Part shown: piece after piece, positions 1-11,703 of the stretch
How positions within the stretch are numbered: position 1 is the first letter of the stretch
Layout: each line of letters begins with the position of its first letter
From: Ashinkailepas kermadecensis
Lineage: Eukaryota > Arthropoda > Thecostraca > Neolepadidae
Length of the DNA stretch: 64,000 bases
NCBI GenBank assembly: GCA_034440615.1
Contig: JAOTOM010003833.1
Location: forward strand, 1 to 64,000
Direction of reading: 5' to 3'
Program-made: the position numbers and the translations under genes
The notes under the pieces: generated by a model
The model's database searches: none
Told to the model about the DNA's origin: nothing
Seen by the model: the letters and a program-made list of their open reading frames with translations, nothing else

Positions 1-1736
1 ATCTTCCAAACTATGGGCCGCATGAAAATGAATCGGGTGTCACCGGAAAGCTCTCGATGAGTAGGGGCCGAAAATGTCCTCCATTTTTAGTTTAAAAAGG
101 ATTGAACGAAAAATTCCGGTTCTTAAAGATGTTTTTCTTTTTTTTAAGAACATATATCTCCATTTCTGATATAGATACGGAGTTAAAATGCACGCCATTT
201 GATAGCTTATTTGATAGCAACGCGTAACGATTTCCAAGTAAAATTTTGTGTTCGACAAATATAGTGGCACGCGCCGGATCGGGCTTTTGGGACAATTTCG
301 TGGAATCGGGAGAGAAGGGAATCCAAGCGGGCCTTCGATCTTCGGAACGAAGCGTCGCTAGAACATGAAAAGCATACATATGAAAAGCAAAGCATATAAA
401 AGCTCTCCATGATCCGGACCCACAGCATACAGCTCATCCTCTGTCTCTCCTCCTAAAATGACGTCATTATTCCGAGTTTATAATATGAATGTGAATGTTT
501 ATAATATGAATATAATGTGAATTTGGCATATCATTATTCCGAGTCTATGTCCTTTTTAGCGATTCGGCTCAAATTTGGGATTCATTGCAAAGCTGAAGGT
601 ATTTTGAAATACAAAAGACGTATCGTGGATGGAAAACTTCGAACGTTAAAATGTTCAAAGCTTAATTTCAGTGAAACTGTTGGATTATGAGCATCGTATC
701 TTGTATCAAAAAGTTTGCACCTGATTTGTACGTGATAGAAATTACAATGTCAGTCATACTGATAGTACGTCTTACTCCGTCATCTACATTCCTTGCAGAG
801 ACAATCTCTTTGTACACTCATGAATGTATACATATCACAATAATATCGTGTTCATGGATTCAATCATCATGAAATGCACAAGCATGAGGACATAAAATCC
901 ACCAACATGATGTGTGCACTGGCAGCCTCACACGCCATATGACGGCCTCGCACACCGGCTACTCACTGTCACTCGCCTCTCCAGGCGCTGCACAGACCGA
1001 ACACACTTTCATTGTGCTGTGGGCGGTGCAGGCTGGAAGTCGGCACACTGTGCAGGCTGTGACCCGTCTGAGGATGTTTTTCCTTTTTTTGTAGCCGCGG
1101 CCGTGGCTCCTCCAATTATCCTAAGACCTGAAACCTATTGCTCGTCCAGGACGGGGTTCTTCTTCCGTTAACACCCGGACCGGATGAGGGCAGCATCCAT
1201 GCACTCTACTGTTCTTTTTCGACGATGTCATACATGAACAGGGATATTGTAATGAAGTCTTGTAGCTGTCTTGCAAATTCATAGCGCATCCTACACAAAA
1301 AAAAAACGTTTTTGGAGATCCCTTGGTAAATATAGAAGCTGCGGGCATGGTTGAAGATGCCGGTCAGCGTTATGGGAGAGGATCTCCGGTGCGCGTGTTA
1401 CACCAATCTGGTAGCTGGAAGGGGATTTCGCCCCCTCCCCCCAGTCGTTCTTCGTCTGCCGTCCCCTAACCCATTGTTATAAGGGGGGGGGGGGGGAGAA
1501 ACTCGGTGACTTTTTCTAACTTTCTTCTTTGTTCACAAAATTTTAATTTCATGACTATATTAGAGGCGACTATAGGAGCAAATATCGGGAGGCACATCTG
1601 ACGGATTTTTTCGAAAACGTAGCAACAGCACATCTGAATATTCTCATTGAGTTACTGTTCAGGTGATTGTAATTTGTAATTCAGTTGCTCACATTACCTT
1701 GCTTACCTACGGAAATGCCCATTTTGAGCCTAATCA
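1..1736. other. Anonymous intergenic or intronic DNA
   Basis: No convincing gene is seen. Only short open frames occur (at most about 95 codons), without recognisable motifs. The stretch is AT-rich in its first kilobase and contains a G homopolymer of about 14 bases near 1484-1497. No splice-flanked exon or RNA gene could be supported. Confidence 0.5.
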
Positions 1737-2134
1737 TGTCAGAGGCGGATCCAGGGGAAGAGAGAAAAGCAACAAGTGACCGGGTTTCTCAAAGCGGCAT
1801 CGTTATGTTGCCGTCATAAAGCTTGGAGGATGGAGCAGGACAAACGGTAATAATGCATCAAAAGCAGTGGCGGAGCCATAAATGTTCCCAATCGTAGATC
1901 CAGGAAATGACCAGAAGCATTCAGGATATACACAGATACGCTCAACGTGTTTTCCAGCCAAAGACATCCCTTTCATTGAGACGAAAAGGCACTCCTCAGT
2001 ATGCTCGAGGTCACCCCCCCCCCCCCTTCCAACGGTGAACGAATTTTGCCGCCGAATGAAAACATCGAACTTAGCACCTCCCAGGAAAATATTTCCCTCC
2101 ATTAAAATTCCTGAATCCGTCCCTAATCAGGGTC
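1737..2134. mobile_element. Possible MITE-like element (GGCGGATCCAGG-type ends)
   Basis: The left end carries AGAGGCGGATCCAGG (about 1740-1755). The right end (about 2106-2125) reads, on the other strand, AGGGACGGATTCAGG, so the two ends form an imperfect inverted repeat of about 11 of 15 bases. There is no transposase. Similar ends occur at 17464-17725 and, more weakly, at 2572-2964, which supports a dispersed non-autonomous family. Exact termini and target duplications were not resolved. Confidence 0.35.
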
Positions 2135-2571
2135 TTCATGGTATGATTACCTGGTGACTTCTTGTCATGGGTGTTGATTTCTGAAAATTATGGGGGGGGG
2201 GCAAATACATTAAGGGAATGGGCAGGCCGAAATGGATTGGAGGGTCTCCATAAGGCCCTATGCTAAAAGTTGACAATATTGGGGACGGGGGGCAAAGACA
2301 ACATTGAGAGTGCACTTGCCCCCTCCAAGATATATAAAAATACCCCTACGTCTCTGACCAAAAAAAAACTATCGGTAAGTATTAATACAATGTAAAAAAA
2401 ACAATGCAATGGGCATTTGTGGCACTGCCTGTGTGCCAGCAGTGAACAAAAGAAGACGTCATCCCGCTTTAGCTTCTTGGCTGCGCCGTGACTGTTCTAT
2501 ATACACGTGTATGGACATGGACATAGTTTGAGCTATTCAGTTTTGAATCGGCCCAATAGATTTCGAGATCT
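2135..2571. other. Anonymous DNA with G and A homopolymers
   Basis: Nothing coding is seen. Short runs of G (around 2191-2200) and A (around 2362-2369 and 2394-2401) are present. Confidence 0.45.
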
Positions 2572-2964
2572 CAGGGGGGGGCGGAATCCCCCCACCCCCA
2601 CCCCACCCACCCACCAAACCCACATCTACAGATTCAGGTCTAGCAGAGCCATACCGTAATTGGATTAAGTTAATTTGGTACCAAGTGTAGGGGCTGTCCG
2701 AGGCACCCAAATGAGGTTAGGCAAAAAATCCCGACTGTACCCGCTCCCCCTCCCCAGAACAAAATGACCTCGGATTTTCCACACTTTATTGCTTTGGTTC
2801 CGAGAATTCACAGCTGTTTCTCTCAGGGGATGCCTCTGGCTGAACATTTTGAAATAAGGGTGCACTTGAGCCTTCCTGGAGCGGAGCCTTTTCCCGGCCG
2901 GAGTGGCACCAACTTACATGATGGGTACATTCCTCCAAATCCATCTGCATCCGCCCCTGCCTGG
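2572..2964. mobile_element. Possible MITE-like element with GGGGCGGAT ends
   Basis: The left side begins CAGGGGGGGGCGGAATCC (about 2573). The right side ends GCATCCGCCCCTGCCTG (about 2947-2963), whose reverse complement starts CAGGCAGGGGCGGATGC. The inverted similarity is limited to about 11 bases, so this is a weak call that leans on the better pairs at 1737 and 17464. Confidence 0.25.
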
Positions 2965-3121
2965 GCTTCCGAAAACTGCGCTGGCCTCCCTGGTCCTTCC
3001 TTGATGACGTGAAACGTTTCCTTATATGGTAGGTAAGAAAACTATGTTTGAAGGATTTATCAGTGATATTTCGTATTCTTGATGATGGTCGATATTGGTG
3101 ACGGTGTTTTATAGATAACAG

Positions 3122-3543
<422 letters not shown>

Positions 3544-3731
3544 AACTATTATTTTTGTTGTTATTGTTTTGGAAAAATTGTTGACAGTCCATACAATATA
3601 TTTTTCCTTGTTTGTGTGAAGAAGTAGTCATGTAAAGATCCATTTGATGTAAAATACCTTGCTTAATGTTTGCTTCAGTTTACCAAAGACATGCACATCT
3701 TACCATGACTATATGAATTGTAGGCTTCTGA

Positions 3732-5727
3732 TTACAATTGTTTTTTTTTAAACTTTGTTTGCGTGGTTGTGGTTGGTTTGATTGCGTGGGTGTGGTTGGA
3801 TTTGTGTTGTGTTGAGTTGTGTTGTGTCCAAGTGTTCTGTTGATGTTGGCGAATGTGGCGTTGTCGGAGCGCTTTGCAATCGTCTACCGAATATTCCACG
3901 CTAGGGTAAGTATCAAATGCCAAGGCTTGCTTTGCGAGCCGGTCTGCTCCTTCGTTACCTGGGATGTTGGCGTGGCCCGGAATCCAGAGGAAGGAAAAGT
4001 TCATGTTTACGTTATTGGCCACGAGTTGTTGCAATCTATCAATGAAGTGATGTGGACAGTCGTGGGTGTTGCTAATTGACTGGAGGACGGATTTGGAGTC
4101 TGAGCAAATTACTACGTTTCTAGCTTTACGCCTCATGAGAATGGAGATAGCGGCCAGAATGACCATTGCTTCAGCGGAGTAGATGGATAAGTTATCCGGT
4201 AGACGCTTGGAAAGTCTGAGACCTGGTCCAGTGCTGCCGATGCCTACCTTAGCCTCGTATTTCGACCCATCCGTGAATACGAGTGATTTGTGATTGTTGA
4301 CATTGGCGAACTTGTGGAAGATGCCAAGATTTTCCGCCGATGTGATAGTGGATTTCTTCTCCGAGAGCAAGTATTCGACCTTTGGTTGACTGAGAGTCCA
4401 GAATGGCCTAGTGGGCGGTCGAGCTGCAGTGGATGATATTGCGAGGTTAAGATCTGGGAGAGCCGTGGCAATTTGAATGCTACATGGTGGAAGTTTGCGC
4501 GCAAATCGGCTCTTGTCGTATCTGTCAGGCGTCAAGCAGCGCTGTGCTGCATTATTTTTAATGGATTTGACTTTGATGTGGTAGCGGCACAGCTGTTGTG
4601 TCCACCTGACGTGGAGTGGGGGCGTGTATGAGTCCACTAGAAGACTGGCTATCGGTGTGGTGCTGAGGGCACCTGTGGCTGCTCTGGTGCAGCCGTTTTG
4701 GATGATTTCTAACCTTCGGCTCTGACTTTCTGAAATGATGGCAAAAATGATGCCGTTGTATTCTAGGATGGGTCGTATGATTGATGTGTACAGTCCGCAG
4801 TAGTGTTTTCCTGTCTCCGCCCCAGTCTGTGCCTGCAAGTGCACGTAGTATGTTGACGCGCTTCGCGCATCGCTTCGAGATGGAAGTGATGTGGGTGTTG
4901 AAACTGAGTTTTTCGTCTAAATGCACTCCTAAGAACTTGAAGCATTTCACCTGTTCAATGGCATTCCCATCGATTTTAAGTAGAGTTTTGGGTGTGGGGC
5001 GGAAACGACTATATGTGACGGTGGCCTATTTTTTGCGGACAGGGTGAAGCCCCAAGTTTCGCACCACTTTGCAATGTGGTCTAGTCCTGCTTGAATGCTT
5101 TTTTCAGCTTTAAGGAAGCATTGTGATGTTGTCCAAATGGCTATGTCGTCCGCGAAAAGTGAGTATTGAAATGAAGTGTCAGTGTGGTCAACATGTATGT
5201 CGTTGATCATGATGATGAAGAGGCTCGGTGAGAGCACGCTCCCCTGAGCCAGGTCCTGCTCCTGAGTTGTGGTGTTTGATGTGACTGCCGCATCGGATCT
5301 TAGGGGTCCTGTCTCTAAGGAAGTTGAGATTGAAGTGTGCCATGTGTCCCTGTAGGCCTATCTTATGGAGTTTGTGTGTCAGTGTGGACTTGTGTACTCG
5401 GTCGAATGCGGCAATGATGTCTAAGTAGGCAGCTATTGTTGTACGTTTGATGCGTAGACCACTTTTGATGTCATGCACTAATCTAATGAGATTGTCTGTA
5501 GTTGATTTTTTACTCTGGAAGCCGCACTGAAATTCGTCGAGCAGGTCGTTGTGTTCCAGAAATTTCCTGAATCGTGTGTTGGCCATGCGTTCGATTAACT
5601 TGTTAGCACAGCTAGTAAGTGAGATGGGTATATAACCTTTTGGGGAGGAGTGATATTTGTGCGGTTTTGGCAATGACATGACTAAGCTCTCTCGCCAGGA
5701 TGCGGGAAACGTGTCGCTTTGGTACAG
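3732..5727 (-). pseudogene. 5'-truncated LINE: reverse transcriptase and RNase H, frameshifted
   Basis: This is the remains of a non-LTR retrotransposon polyprotein, read right to left. Near 5188-5727 are RT segments including SWRESLVMSLPKPHK, the PISLTSC block and YLDIIAAFDRVHK. At 4947-5237 follows the catalytic FADD block (FADDIAIW) after LSPSLFIIMIND. A further frame (4558-4950) carries FKFLGVHLDEKL. The last frame (3732-4844, 370 codons) is open and ends in an RNase H domain with all four acidic residues visible: D192 (TDGSK), E225, D249 (SDSKS) and D301 (GNEGAD). At least three frame changes separate these blocks. There is no endonuclease domain at the 5' side, and the usual C-terminal Cys/His knuckle is missing at the 3' side, so both ends are truncated. 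The RNase H places it in an I/LOA/R1-like group rather than classical jockey, which is an inference. Confidence 0.88.
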
Positions 5728-5883
5728 TGCGTAGTGGCATTGACAGCACGTTATATATTGACTTCAAATTATGTCGTTCAGCAGAAATGGTTCGGTCAGA
5801 TGGTGGGCTCATGGTATACGTAGCAACATCTGCTTAGCAGAGATTGATCCAAGAATATGTTCAATGAAGACATTTGGATTGGT

Positions 5884-5920
5884 ATTGGGTTCAGGGGCGC
5901 ATCGACTGCGTCGGTTATGC
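5884..5920 (-). repeat. Dispersed short motif, copy 1 of 4
   Basis: On the minus strand CATAACCGACGCAGTCGATG is followed by CGCCCCTGAACCC. It lies inside the left flank of composite repeat copy 1 and has no clear counterpart in copy 2. Confidence 0.6.
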
Positions 5921-6239
5921 ATCGAGACATTTGGATTAAAAACACATAATTACAACGGAGACTACTATCAAGGCTTTTCATCGTCCAGTGATATGTACGT
6001 CCAGGCTGAAATTTAAGAACCCCGAATATACTATAAATAATAAAGATACTGGATGAATTTAGGCTAATTGCAGGGTGCATATTTTGAACACTACTTGTGG
6101 TGCAAGCCGTTAAATGGGCACATGAAAGTCGATTGTGTGCGATGTATTCCTTAGACGTCATTGTTAGGTTATAAAATCATTGGGACATGCGAAGTGGCGT
6201 ACTGAAGGGGGCACTGGAGCAGCCCTCCCCCTTGAGAGG

Positions 6240-8500
6240 TTATGGGTCCCCAATTATCGCGCCGGTTTTCGACAAAATAGTGTCAGACTCCCCAAAAATC
6301 TTGGTGTCCCCAACAATCGCACCGGGGCCCATAAAAATCGCATTGAGGCCTCAAAAGGTCTCGCAGAAGGCCCTGCAAATGATGCTAGGACCCCCAAAAT
6401 CCCACCAAGGGCCCTGAAAGTCACATTGGGGGCGTAAAAGAATAGTTCGGCGACCATAAAATGATGCTGAGGGCTAACAATGCGGGACTGGGCCCCTGAA
6501 AATACCGCCCCCCCAAACGTCGAGCCAGGACCACAGGAAATCACGCTAAAGACATAAAGGGTCTGGCCGTGTTCTTGAAAATAAAATAAAAATGCCAGGG
6601 TTCTTAAAAATCACAACAGGGATCCCAAAATGTTGGGCCGGGGCCCGTGGAAATCACGCTGAGCCTGAAGGTACCAAAAAGTCGCGCCTGGGCCCTGAAA
6701 ATCACGCTAGGGACTCGACAGGTCGCACCGGGGCACCAAAAGTCATACGAGAACACCCAATAAATGAAGCCGGGGCAACGACAAAACAGTCCGGACATGG
6801 AAAATCACTCTATGGTCCCGGCAATCGCTCCAAAAGACACCAAAACATGTCGGGTCCCCAAAGACGTGTCGAAGCCATTCAAACTCGCGATAGGCATCCC
6901 AACAAACGACAACATGGTTAAAAAATGGCACAGACACAAAAACGTCGCGCCGCTACCCTTGAAAATCACACTAGGGACCAAAAAAGTAGCGCCGGAGACA
7001 TACGAGTCTCAGCTGGCTTCCCAAATATCGATTCCTACCCGGAATGCCACTCTGCAGCCACACAAATGGCGTCAAAGACCCCAGAACTACGTCGGGCCCC
7101 GGAAAAGAAGCACTTGGGAGCACTGAAAAAGGAGCCACTGGGAGCCCGAAGAATCGTACCGGGGCTCAAAAATATCGCGCAGGAGGCTTGCAAAAATAGA
7201 AGTAGACTCCACAAAATCACATAGGAACGCCATCGAGTTCATCTGAGCACCGAAAAAAAATTCAGAACAGGTCCCGAAAGAAAGTTCTCCTGAGGGCCTT
7301 TCTACTCTGAAAGGTGCCATCGGCTGAAAAAAAAGCCTCGTTGAGCAGCCGCAGTGGCATGCCAAAGAGGCAAATGCCACCTTCCCCCTCCATCCTAAAG
7401 AGGTTGGCTCCCAAAAATCCAAGAATCGCGTCGCGGTCAACCAAAAATGGTTCTGGGGCCCCATAAATTCGCTCCGGAGCATCCATAATTAGCGGTTATA
7501 GATAAATGCAGCGGGTACCAAAAAAAACTTGCACCGGGACCGAAAATTTGCGCCGGGAACGCCAAAATCGAGCTGGGCCCAGATAAGTACAACGCGCCCC
7601 GCGAACTAGCGCCAAGCCCCTTAAATATCGCGCTTGGGACCCGCAATTCCTGTCGGTAGATCCCATAAATTCTGGTTTGGTCATAAATTCCCTTGGGGCT
7701 CCCAAAAATTGGCGTCGATGGCGCCAAATAAGCACAGCGTGGCCACAAAATCGCATCGGGACCCGATAAGAATCAAGCCGGAGCCCTCCAAAATAAAGAG
7801 AGATTCCGAAAAAATATATGTCCGAGCCAGGAAAATCGCTCCTTAACCCAAACATATCACCACAAGTCGCATACGGCACCAAAAACGTACCGGAGCTCGA
7901 AAAATCGCGGCGGGACACGAGAACATGTCGCCGGGGGCCCAAAAAAAAACAGGGCTTGGCTCGGACTTTGCATAATTCGGAAGTCACAAAAAATTGCATT
8001 GAGCCAAGAAAACCGGCGTGGGATACCCCCGGAACCATGCGCATGGGTCCGAAGAGTCGCGACGCTACCCCGGGGATTATACCAGAGCCCTCAATATCGT
8101 GATGGGTTCCCACAAATTTGAGCGAGGAACCCCAAATAAACAGCGGGACCGTAAGAGCACAATTGGGGGACGAAAATGCACCGGGCCCTCCAATGCGTAT
8201 GGAGTTTGGTAAAATGCGACAGGGCTTTAACCATGCGTTTCAGCTCTAAATATACGCACCGGGAGCTTGAGCACACCGGGGCATTGAGACCGCATGGAGT
8301 CTGAAAAACAGGCTGGGCCTTCGACATGGTCCTAGATAATCGACATGGTCCTAGATAAGGAACAAAAAGACCGGGCATCACATAACACTTGGGGGTCTGC
8401 GAAAACACGCAGATACCTATAAAAATATCGTCGGTGCACAAAAAAGCAGCAAAACTCTATTAAAAAAAGACCAGGGGTCGCAAAAATGCGCCGGCCCTTA
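6240..8500. repeat. Degenerate 21-bp tandem array, copy 1
   Basis: The sequence is built from roughly a hundred units of 19-23 bases with approximate consensus GGGCCCCNNAAAATCGCGCCG, that is a GC-rich half and an A-tract spaced about 21 bases apart. Individual units are strongly diverged from each other but match the unit at the same position in copy 2 (26880-29065), so divergence of the units preceded duplication of the array. Because 21 is a multiple of three, short open frames show a loose seven-residue period, but non-triplet indels end them quickly and I do not regard any as a gene. A local 18-19 bp perfect duplication lies at about 8320-8357. Confidence 0.8.
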
Positions 8501-8501
8501 A

Positions 8502-8506
8502 CACAA
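8502..8506. other. Target-site duplication of LTR element (left copy, CACAA)
   Basis: CACAA lies directly outside the left LTR and is repeated directly outside the right LTR at 12955-12959. A 5-bp duplication is typical of LTR retrotransposon integration. Confidence 0.9.
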
Positions 8507-8801
8507 TGTAGTTGCCGATCCGAAAGTAAGTGCCGAGCACGGGGAAGGGCGTTTATTCGCAGTAGTCAGCGACCGAACGAATCGACACGACTGACGAGAG
8601 AGGGCTCACCGTAATCAGACCACGAGCACCGGCCACGCGTCCCCTCGAATTACTGGATCGTCACTGGCGCGCGCCGCCGACCCAGCCGCCCTCAACAACA
8701 GACCGCGCTGACAAACTGCTGGAGCATCGCCCCGGGCTCAGGACAGCTGACGGCGCCGGGTGCCACTTGACTCATGCATACCAGCATGGCCGCTCACTAC
8801 A
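8507..8801 (-). repeat. 3' LTR (left side of element)
   Basis: A direct copy of 12660-12954 of the same length (295 bp), with 5-bp inverted termini TGTAG and CTACA. By eye there are seven substitutions and no indels between the LTRs. Confidence 0.95.
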
Positions 8802-8811
8802 CCTCCACCTG
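8802..8811 (-). promoter_or_regulatory. Polypurine tract of the LTR element
   Basis: On the minus strand the bases immediately upstream of the 3' LTR read CAGGTGGAGG and abut TGTAG. Position and purine richness fit the primer for plus-strand DNA synthesis. Confidence 0.65.
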
Positions 8812-8815
8812 ATAA

Positions 8816-9105
8816 TCAATAATCATCATCGTCGTCCAGTATACACAAATCACTTGGTACACCGCAACCATACATTTCGACTGGCGCCCGCCTTACACGC
8901 ATACTTCGCTGGGGCGCGGCTCGCGCATCCCGCGCGTCCTCCGTGACCACACATTCAGCGCTCGGGTGGTCATAAAACGCATCGTCCTCACAATCCTCCG
9001 CCCGGCCCGCGCCGTCCGCGAGGTCTGCACTCAATTCTGCCGTCGCCCACGCATCCGGCGGTGCCGGTGCCGGTGGCGGCCTCCGGTTCTACCGCCCCAC
9101 CCGCA
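8816..9105 (-). pseudogene. Possible pol C-terminal tail, out of frame with integrase
   Basis: After the integrase frame stops at 9134, another frame is open from about 9105 to 8816. It begins with a proline-rich stretch (RPPPAPAPPDAW) and then an acidic segment. It contains RRAPVEMYG near its end, which resembles the short basic R-R-P-x-x-Y/G motif that often ends gypsy-type Pol proteins, and finishes with a run of Asp residues. The likely reading is that a frameshift between about 9134 and 9105 separated the tail from integrase. The alternative is an unrelated chance frame in GC-rich DNA. Confidence 0.4.
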
Positions 9106-9133
9106 CTGGGCGACACCTTACGCGGCTGCTCCA

Positions 9134-10222
9134 TCACCTCCTCCGGTGGGTGATGTCCTCTGACTCGCTCGCGCTCCCGTCTGGTCCGGCGTCCTCACTC
9201 CCGAATCGCCGCCGGACACACCGCACGTGCCACGGGGCACCGTCCACCTCCACCAGCGGTGTCGGGAGCAGCCGCGTCACCACACCTCGCCGCGACACCT
9301 CTGTGCACCGCGTCGGCTGACCTCGGCGTCGTATCCACATGGCGTCACCGACCTGGAACGTCGCGCGCGCACGCTCAGAGCCGTCGTTCGTCACGGGCAT
9401 CGTCCGGCTGGGCCCAAGCTCACCGGCGGCCACCGGCAAGTCCCGGCCAGCTCGCTTGAAGAGCCCCGCCGCCGGAGCGCTGGAGGGTCGTACACCGTCG
9501 CGAGGCGTAGCATTGTAACGGTGCACCGCTTCGCCGATGGTGCAGTCCTGGCGGGCCGCCATTACCTTAATTGTCCGACGATGGCACTCGACAACGCAGT
9601 TACCTCCCGCCTCGTGCACGGTCCGAAAGCGCAGCCGGACGCCCCATCGCGCCGCGAACGCAGCCATCCAACGACCCCGGAATTCTGTCGCGTTGTCCAA
9701 CAGCAATTCAGCCGGCGCGCCCCGTTCTAGGAAGATGGTTTCCAGCTGGCCCGTGACCTCGGCTGCGTCGGAACGGCGCAGCAGCCGCCACATCCCGTAC
9801 CGGGACGGCCCACAGTCGATCACCGTCAGGTACGACCGACCCCGGTAGTGGGTAACGTCGATGGCTAGACGTTCCCACGTCAGCGGCACGCTCAGTGACC
9901 CGCGCTGCCAGCGCGCAGGTGCCGGGTCGATGGACTGGCACACATCGCACTGCTGGATCACCGCTCGCACCGCTGACCGGGTGGCACGCGCGTCCTCGCT
10001 CCGACGCACATACCAGAGCGTCCGGCGGACCCCCTGATGCCCGGTGTTCTCGTGCACCTCACGTATCCGGGCGGGGTCGGCGTCCGGTCGCGGGTCCACG
10101 GCCGCCGCGACGGCGCCCGGTGGCGCGTCAGCCGCTGGGTCCGGCAGTCGAAGCCACTCTTTTGGCACACGCGTGAGTGCGTCCGCCAGGTTGTCCGCGG
10201 ATTTTACCAGGCCGACCGTCAT
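9134..10222 (-). pseudogene. Integrase region of pol
   Basis: This 362-codon frame integrates the element's cDNA in the nucleus. The last residues of RNase H (SADNLADALTRVP) are at positions 8-20. An HHCC zinc finger follows with H57, H62, C92 and C95 (spacing x4, x29, x2). The catalytic core shows D122 (AIDVTHY), D176 (LLDNATEF) and E212 (VVECHRR), with exactly 35 residues between D176 and E212, so the active site itself is complete. The frame differs from the RT/RNase H frame because of an 11-bp tandem duplication at 10212-10233. The frame stops at 9134, probably before the original C terminus. Since no in-frame route from gag remains, the copy is best called a pol pseudogene fragment. Confidence 0.9.
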
Positions 10223-10233
10223 CCGACCGTCAT
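10212..10233. repeat. 11-bp tandem duplication that breaks pol
   Basis: CCGACCGTCAT occurs twice in immediate succession (10212-10222 and 10223-10233). It produces the shared residues MTVG at the end of the RNase H frame and the start of the integrase frame, and an 11-base gain accounts exactly for the frame change between the two. Confidence 0.9.
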
Positions 10234-11703
10234 CCCGTGCGCCTTAGTCCGCAGGCGAGAGCGGCCGCTCAGGGCGTCATCGATCCACTTGTGAACCGTG
10301 ACCGAGTCGGTGCGAAAGTCGATGGTGGTAACCCCCCACGCAACCGCCATGTTGACACCGCTGAGCGCCGCGTCCAGCTCGGCCATGTTGATGTGCATGG
10401 CCGCCTTCGACTCCGGCCGTAGCCAACTCGCGTCCTCCACGACGCCACTGACCGGGTCCTCCAGGACGACCCCGGCAGCAAGGGAACTGGCGTCCGTCCA
10501 CACCACCAACTTGTCCCCCTTCAGCTGCCAGGGGCCTCGTGCCGGGTCGGCGCCCCTTACCCGCACCGCGACACAGTCGACCTGCTCGCGCAGCCCGGCG
10601 TCCATCGTCGGGTCGTCCCAGCCTGCCGTCAGGGCGTTGACGTGCCGCTTTAACCACGCGGCCGCCAGACGCAGACACTCCACCACCGGCAGGTGGGACA
10701 CCAGCTGGCCGCACCACGCGAACAACGCTCGACGTGTCAGCACCTCCGGGGGCGCGGCCACCGGGTTGTCGCGGGGCCAGCACAGTTCTCCGTCGTCCGC
10801 GCGCACCCGTAGCCCGAGCAGTCGCGCTCCCTCGGCCGCCCGCTCCGGCGGCTTACAGACCAGACCGTACCGGGCGAAGTGCTCCACTACGTGGTCTGCG
10901 CTGACAATGTCCTCGTCTACCAGCAGATCGTCCACGTAGGGCAGCACCCCCCGGTTCACCGCGGCATCCTGGAGCAGGACGGCCCGCACCACGGCCTTCA
11001 TGACGAGCGGCGCGACGTTCAGCCAAAAGCCGACGCGAGTCAGGCAATACCTCTGGCCTCGCACCTCCACCGTCTGATACGGCCACAGCCGCCGGTCCAA
11101 CCGGAGCTGAAGGTACGCCTTCCGCAGGTCCACCACCGCGACGCGAGCGCCGTGCCGTCGCCAGCGGCGAAACTGGTCAGCACAAACGTCCGCGTTCGCG
11201 GTGTGTGCGGTAGCGTGGCCCTTCAACTCACGGTAGTCCAAGACAGGGCGCACCCTGTCCCGATTCGGCTGCTGGGCCGCCATCAGAGGGATCAGGCCAC
11301 GGGCCGGGCCATCCACCTGCTCGTCATACCGCTGCAGCCATCCCTCCCGGATCCACAGCTCCAGTTCAGCGTCGTACGCCGGCCGAGCCGCCGGCGGTAC
11401 CGCATACTCCGCGACTCGGTTCTGCAGGCTCTCGGGACCGTTCCCGTCTGCCCACACCCATGCCACGGTCCATTCGCCCGTCCGCGCGGCGAATCGCGCC
11501 GTGAAGTCCGCCGCATCCCGACGGTCGACCTGAACTGCCGCCGCACGTCTGTCGGTGTCCGCAGGCTGATGCCACCCAGGGCCGTGATGCCCGACATTCC
11601 CAGAACCACGTCCACACCCAGCGGGCGGTCTGGCACAACCAGCGCCGCGAGCATTACTCGCCTGCCCTGGTATTCCACCTTGACCGTGACCGACCCACTG
11701 CAC
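10219..11703 (-). pseudogene. Reverse transcriptase and RNase H region of pol
   Basis: A 494-codon open frame. RT begins at about residue 95 (AEYAVPP) with VLDYRELK at 154-161, the catalytic VVDLRKAYLQL block at 190-200 (D192) and the catalytic YVDD at 256-259. RNase H follows with D404 (WTDASS), E442 (NMAELDA) and D466 (FRTDSVTV). It stops at the 11-bp duplication before the last RNase H segment, which lies in the integrase frame. The first 50 or so codons are read in the wrong frame relative to the protease, so another frame change lies between about 11650 and 11540. The catalytic residues look intact, so damage to this region is mostly indels rather than active-site loss. Confidence 0.92.

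Larger units (their letters stand above)
5728..8506. repeat. Composite repeat, copy 1, left part (flank plus 21-bp degenerate array)
   Basis: Homology to copy 2 begins abruptly at TGCGTAGTGGCATTGACAGC (5728 here, 26420 in copy 2) and runs collinearly for about 2.5 kb. The first 500 bases are ordinary AT-rich sequence. The remainder (about 6240-8500) is the tandem array described separately. The unit is interrupted at 8506 by the LTR retrotransposon, and homology to copy 2 resumes at about 13389. The left boundary coincides with the visible start of the LINE at 3732-5727, so LINE and repeat may have been joined by insertion or recombination here. Confidence 0.8.
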
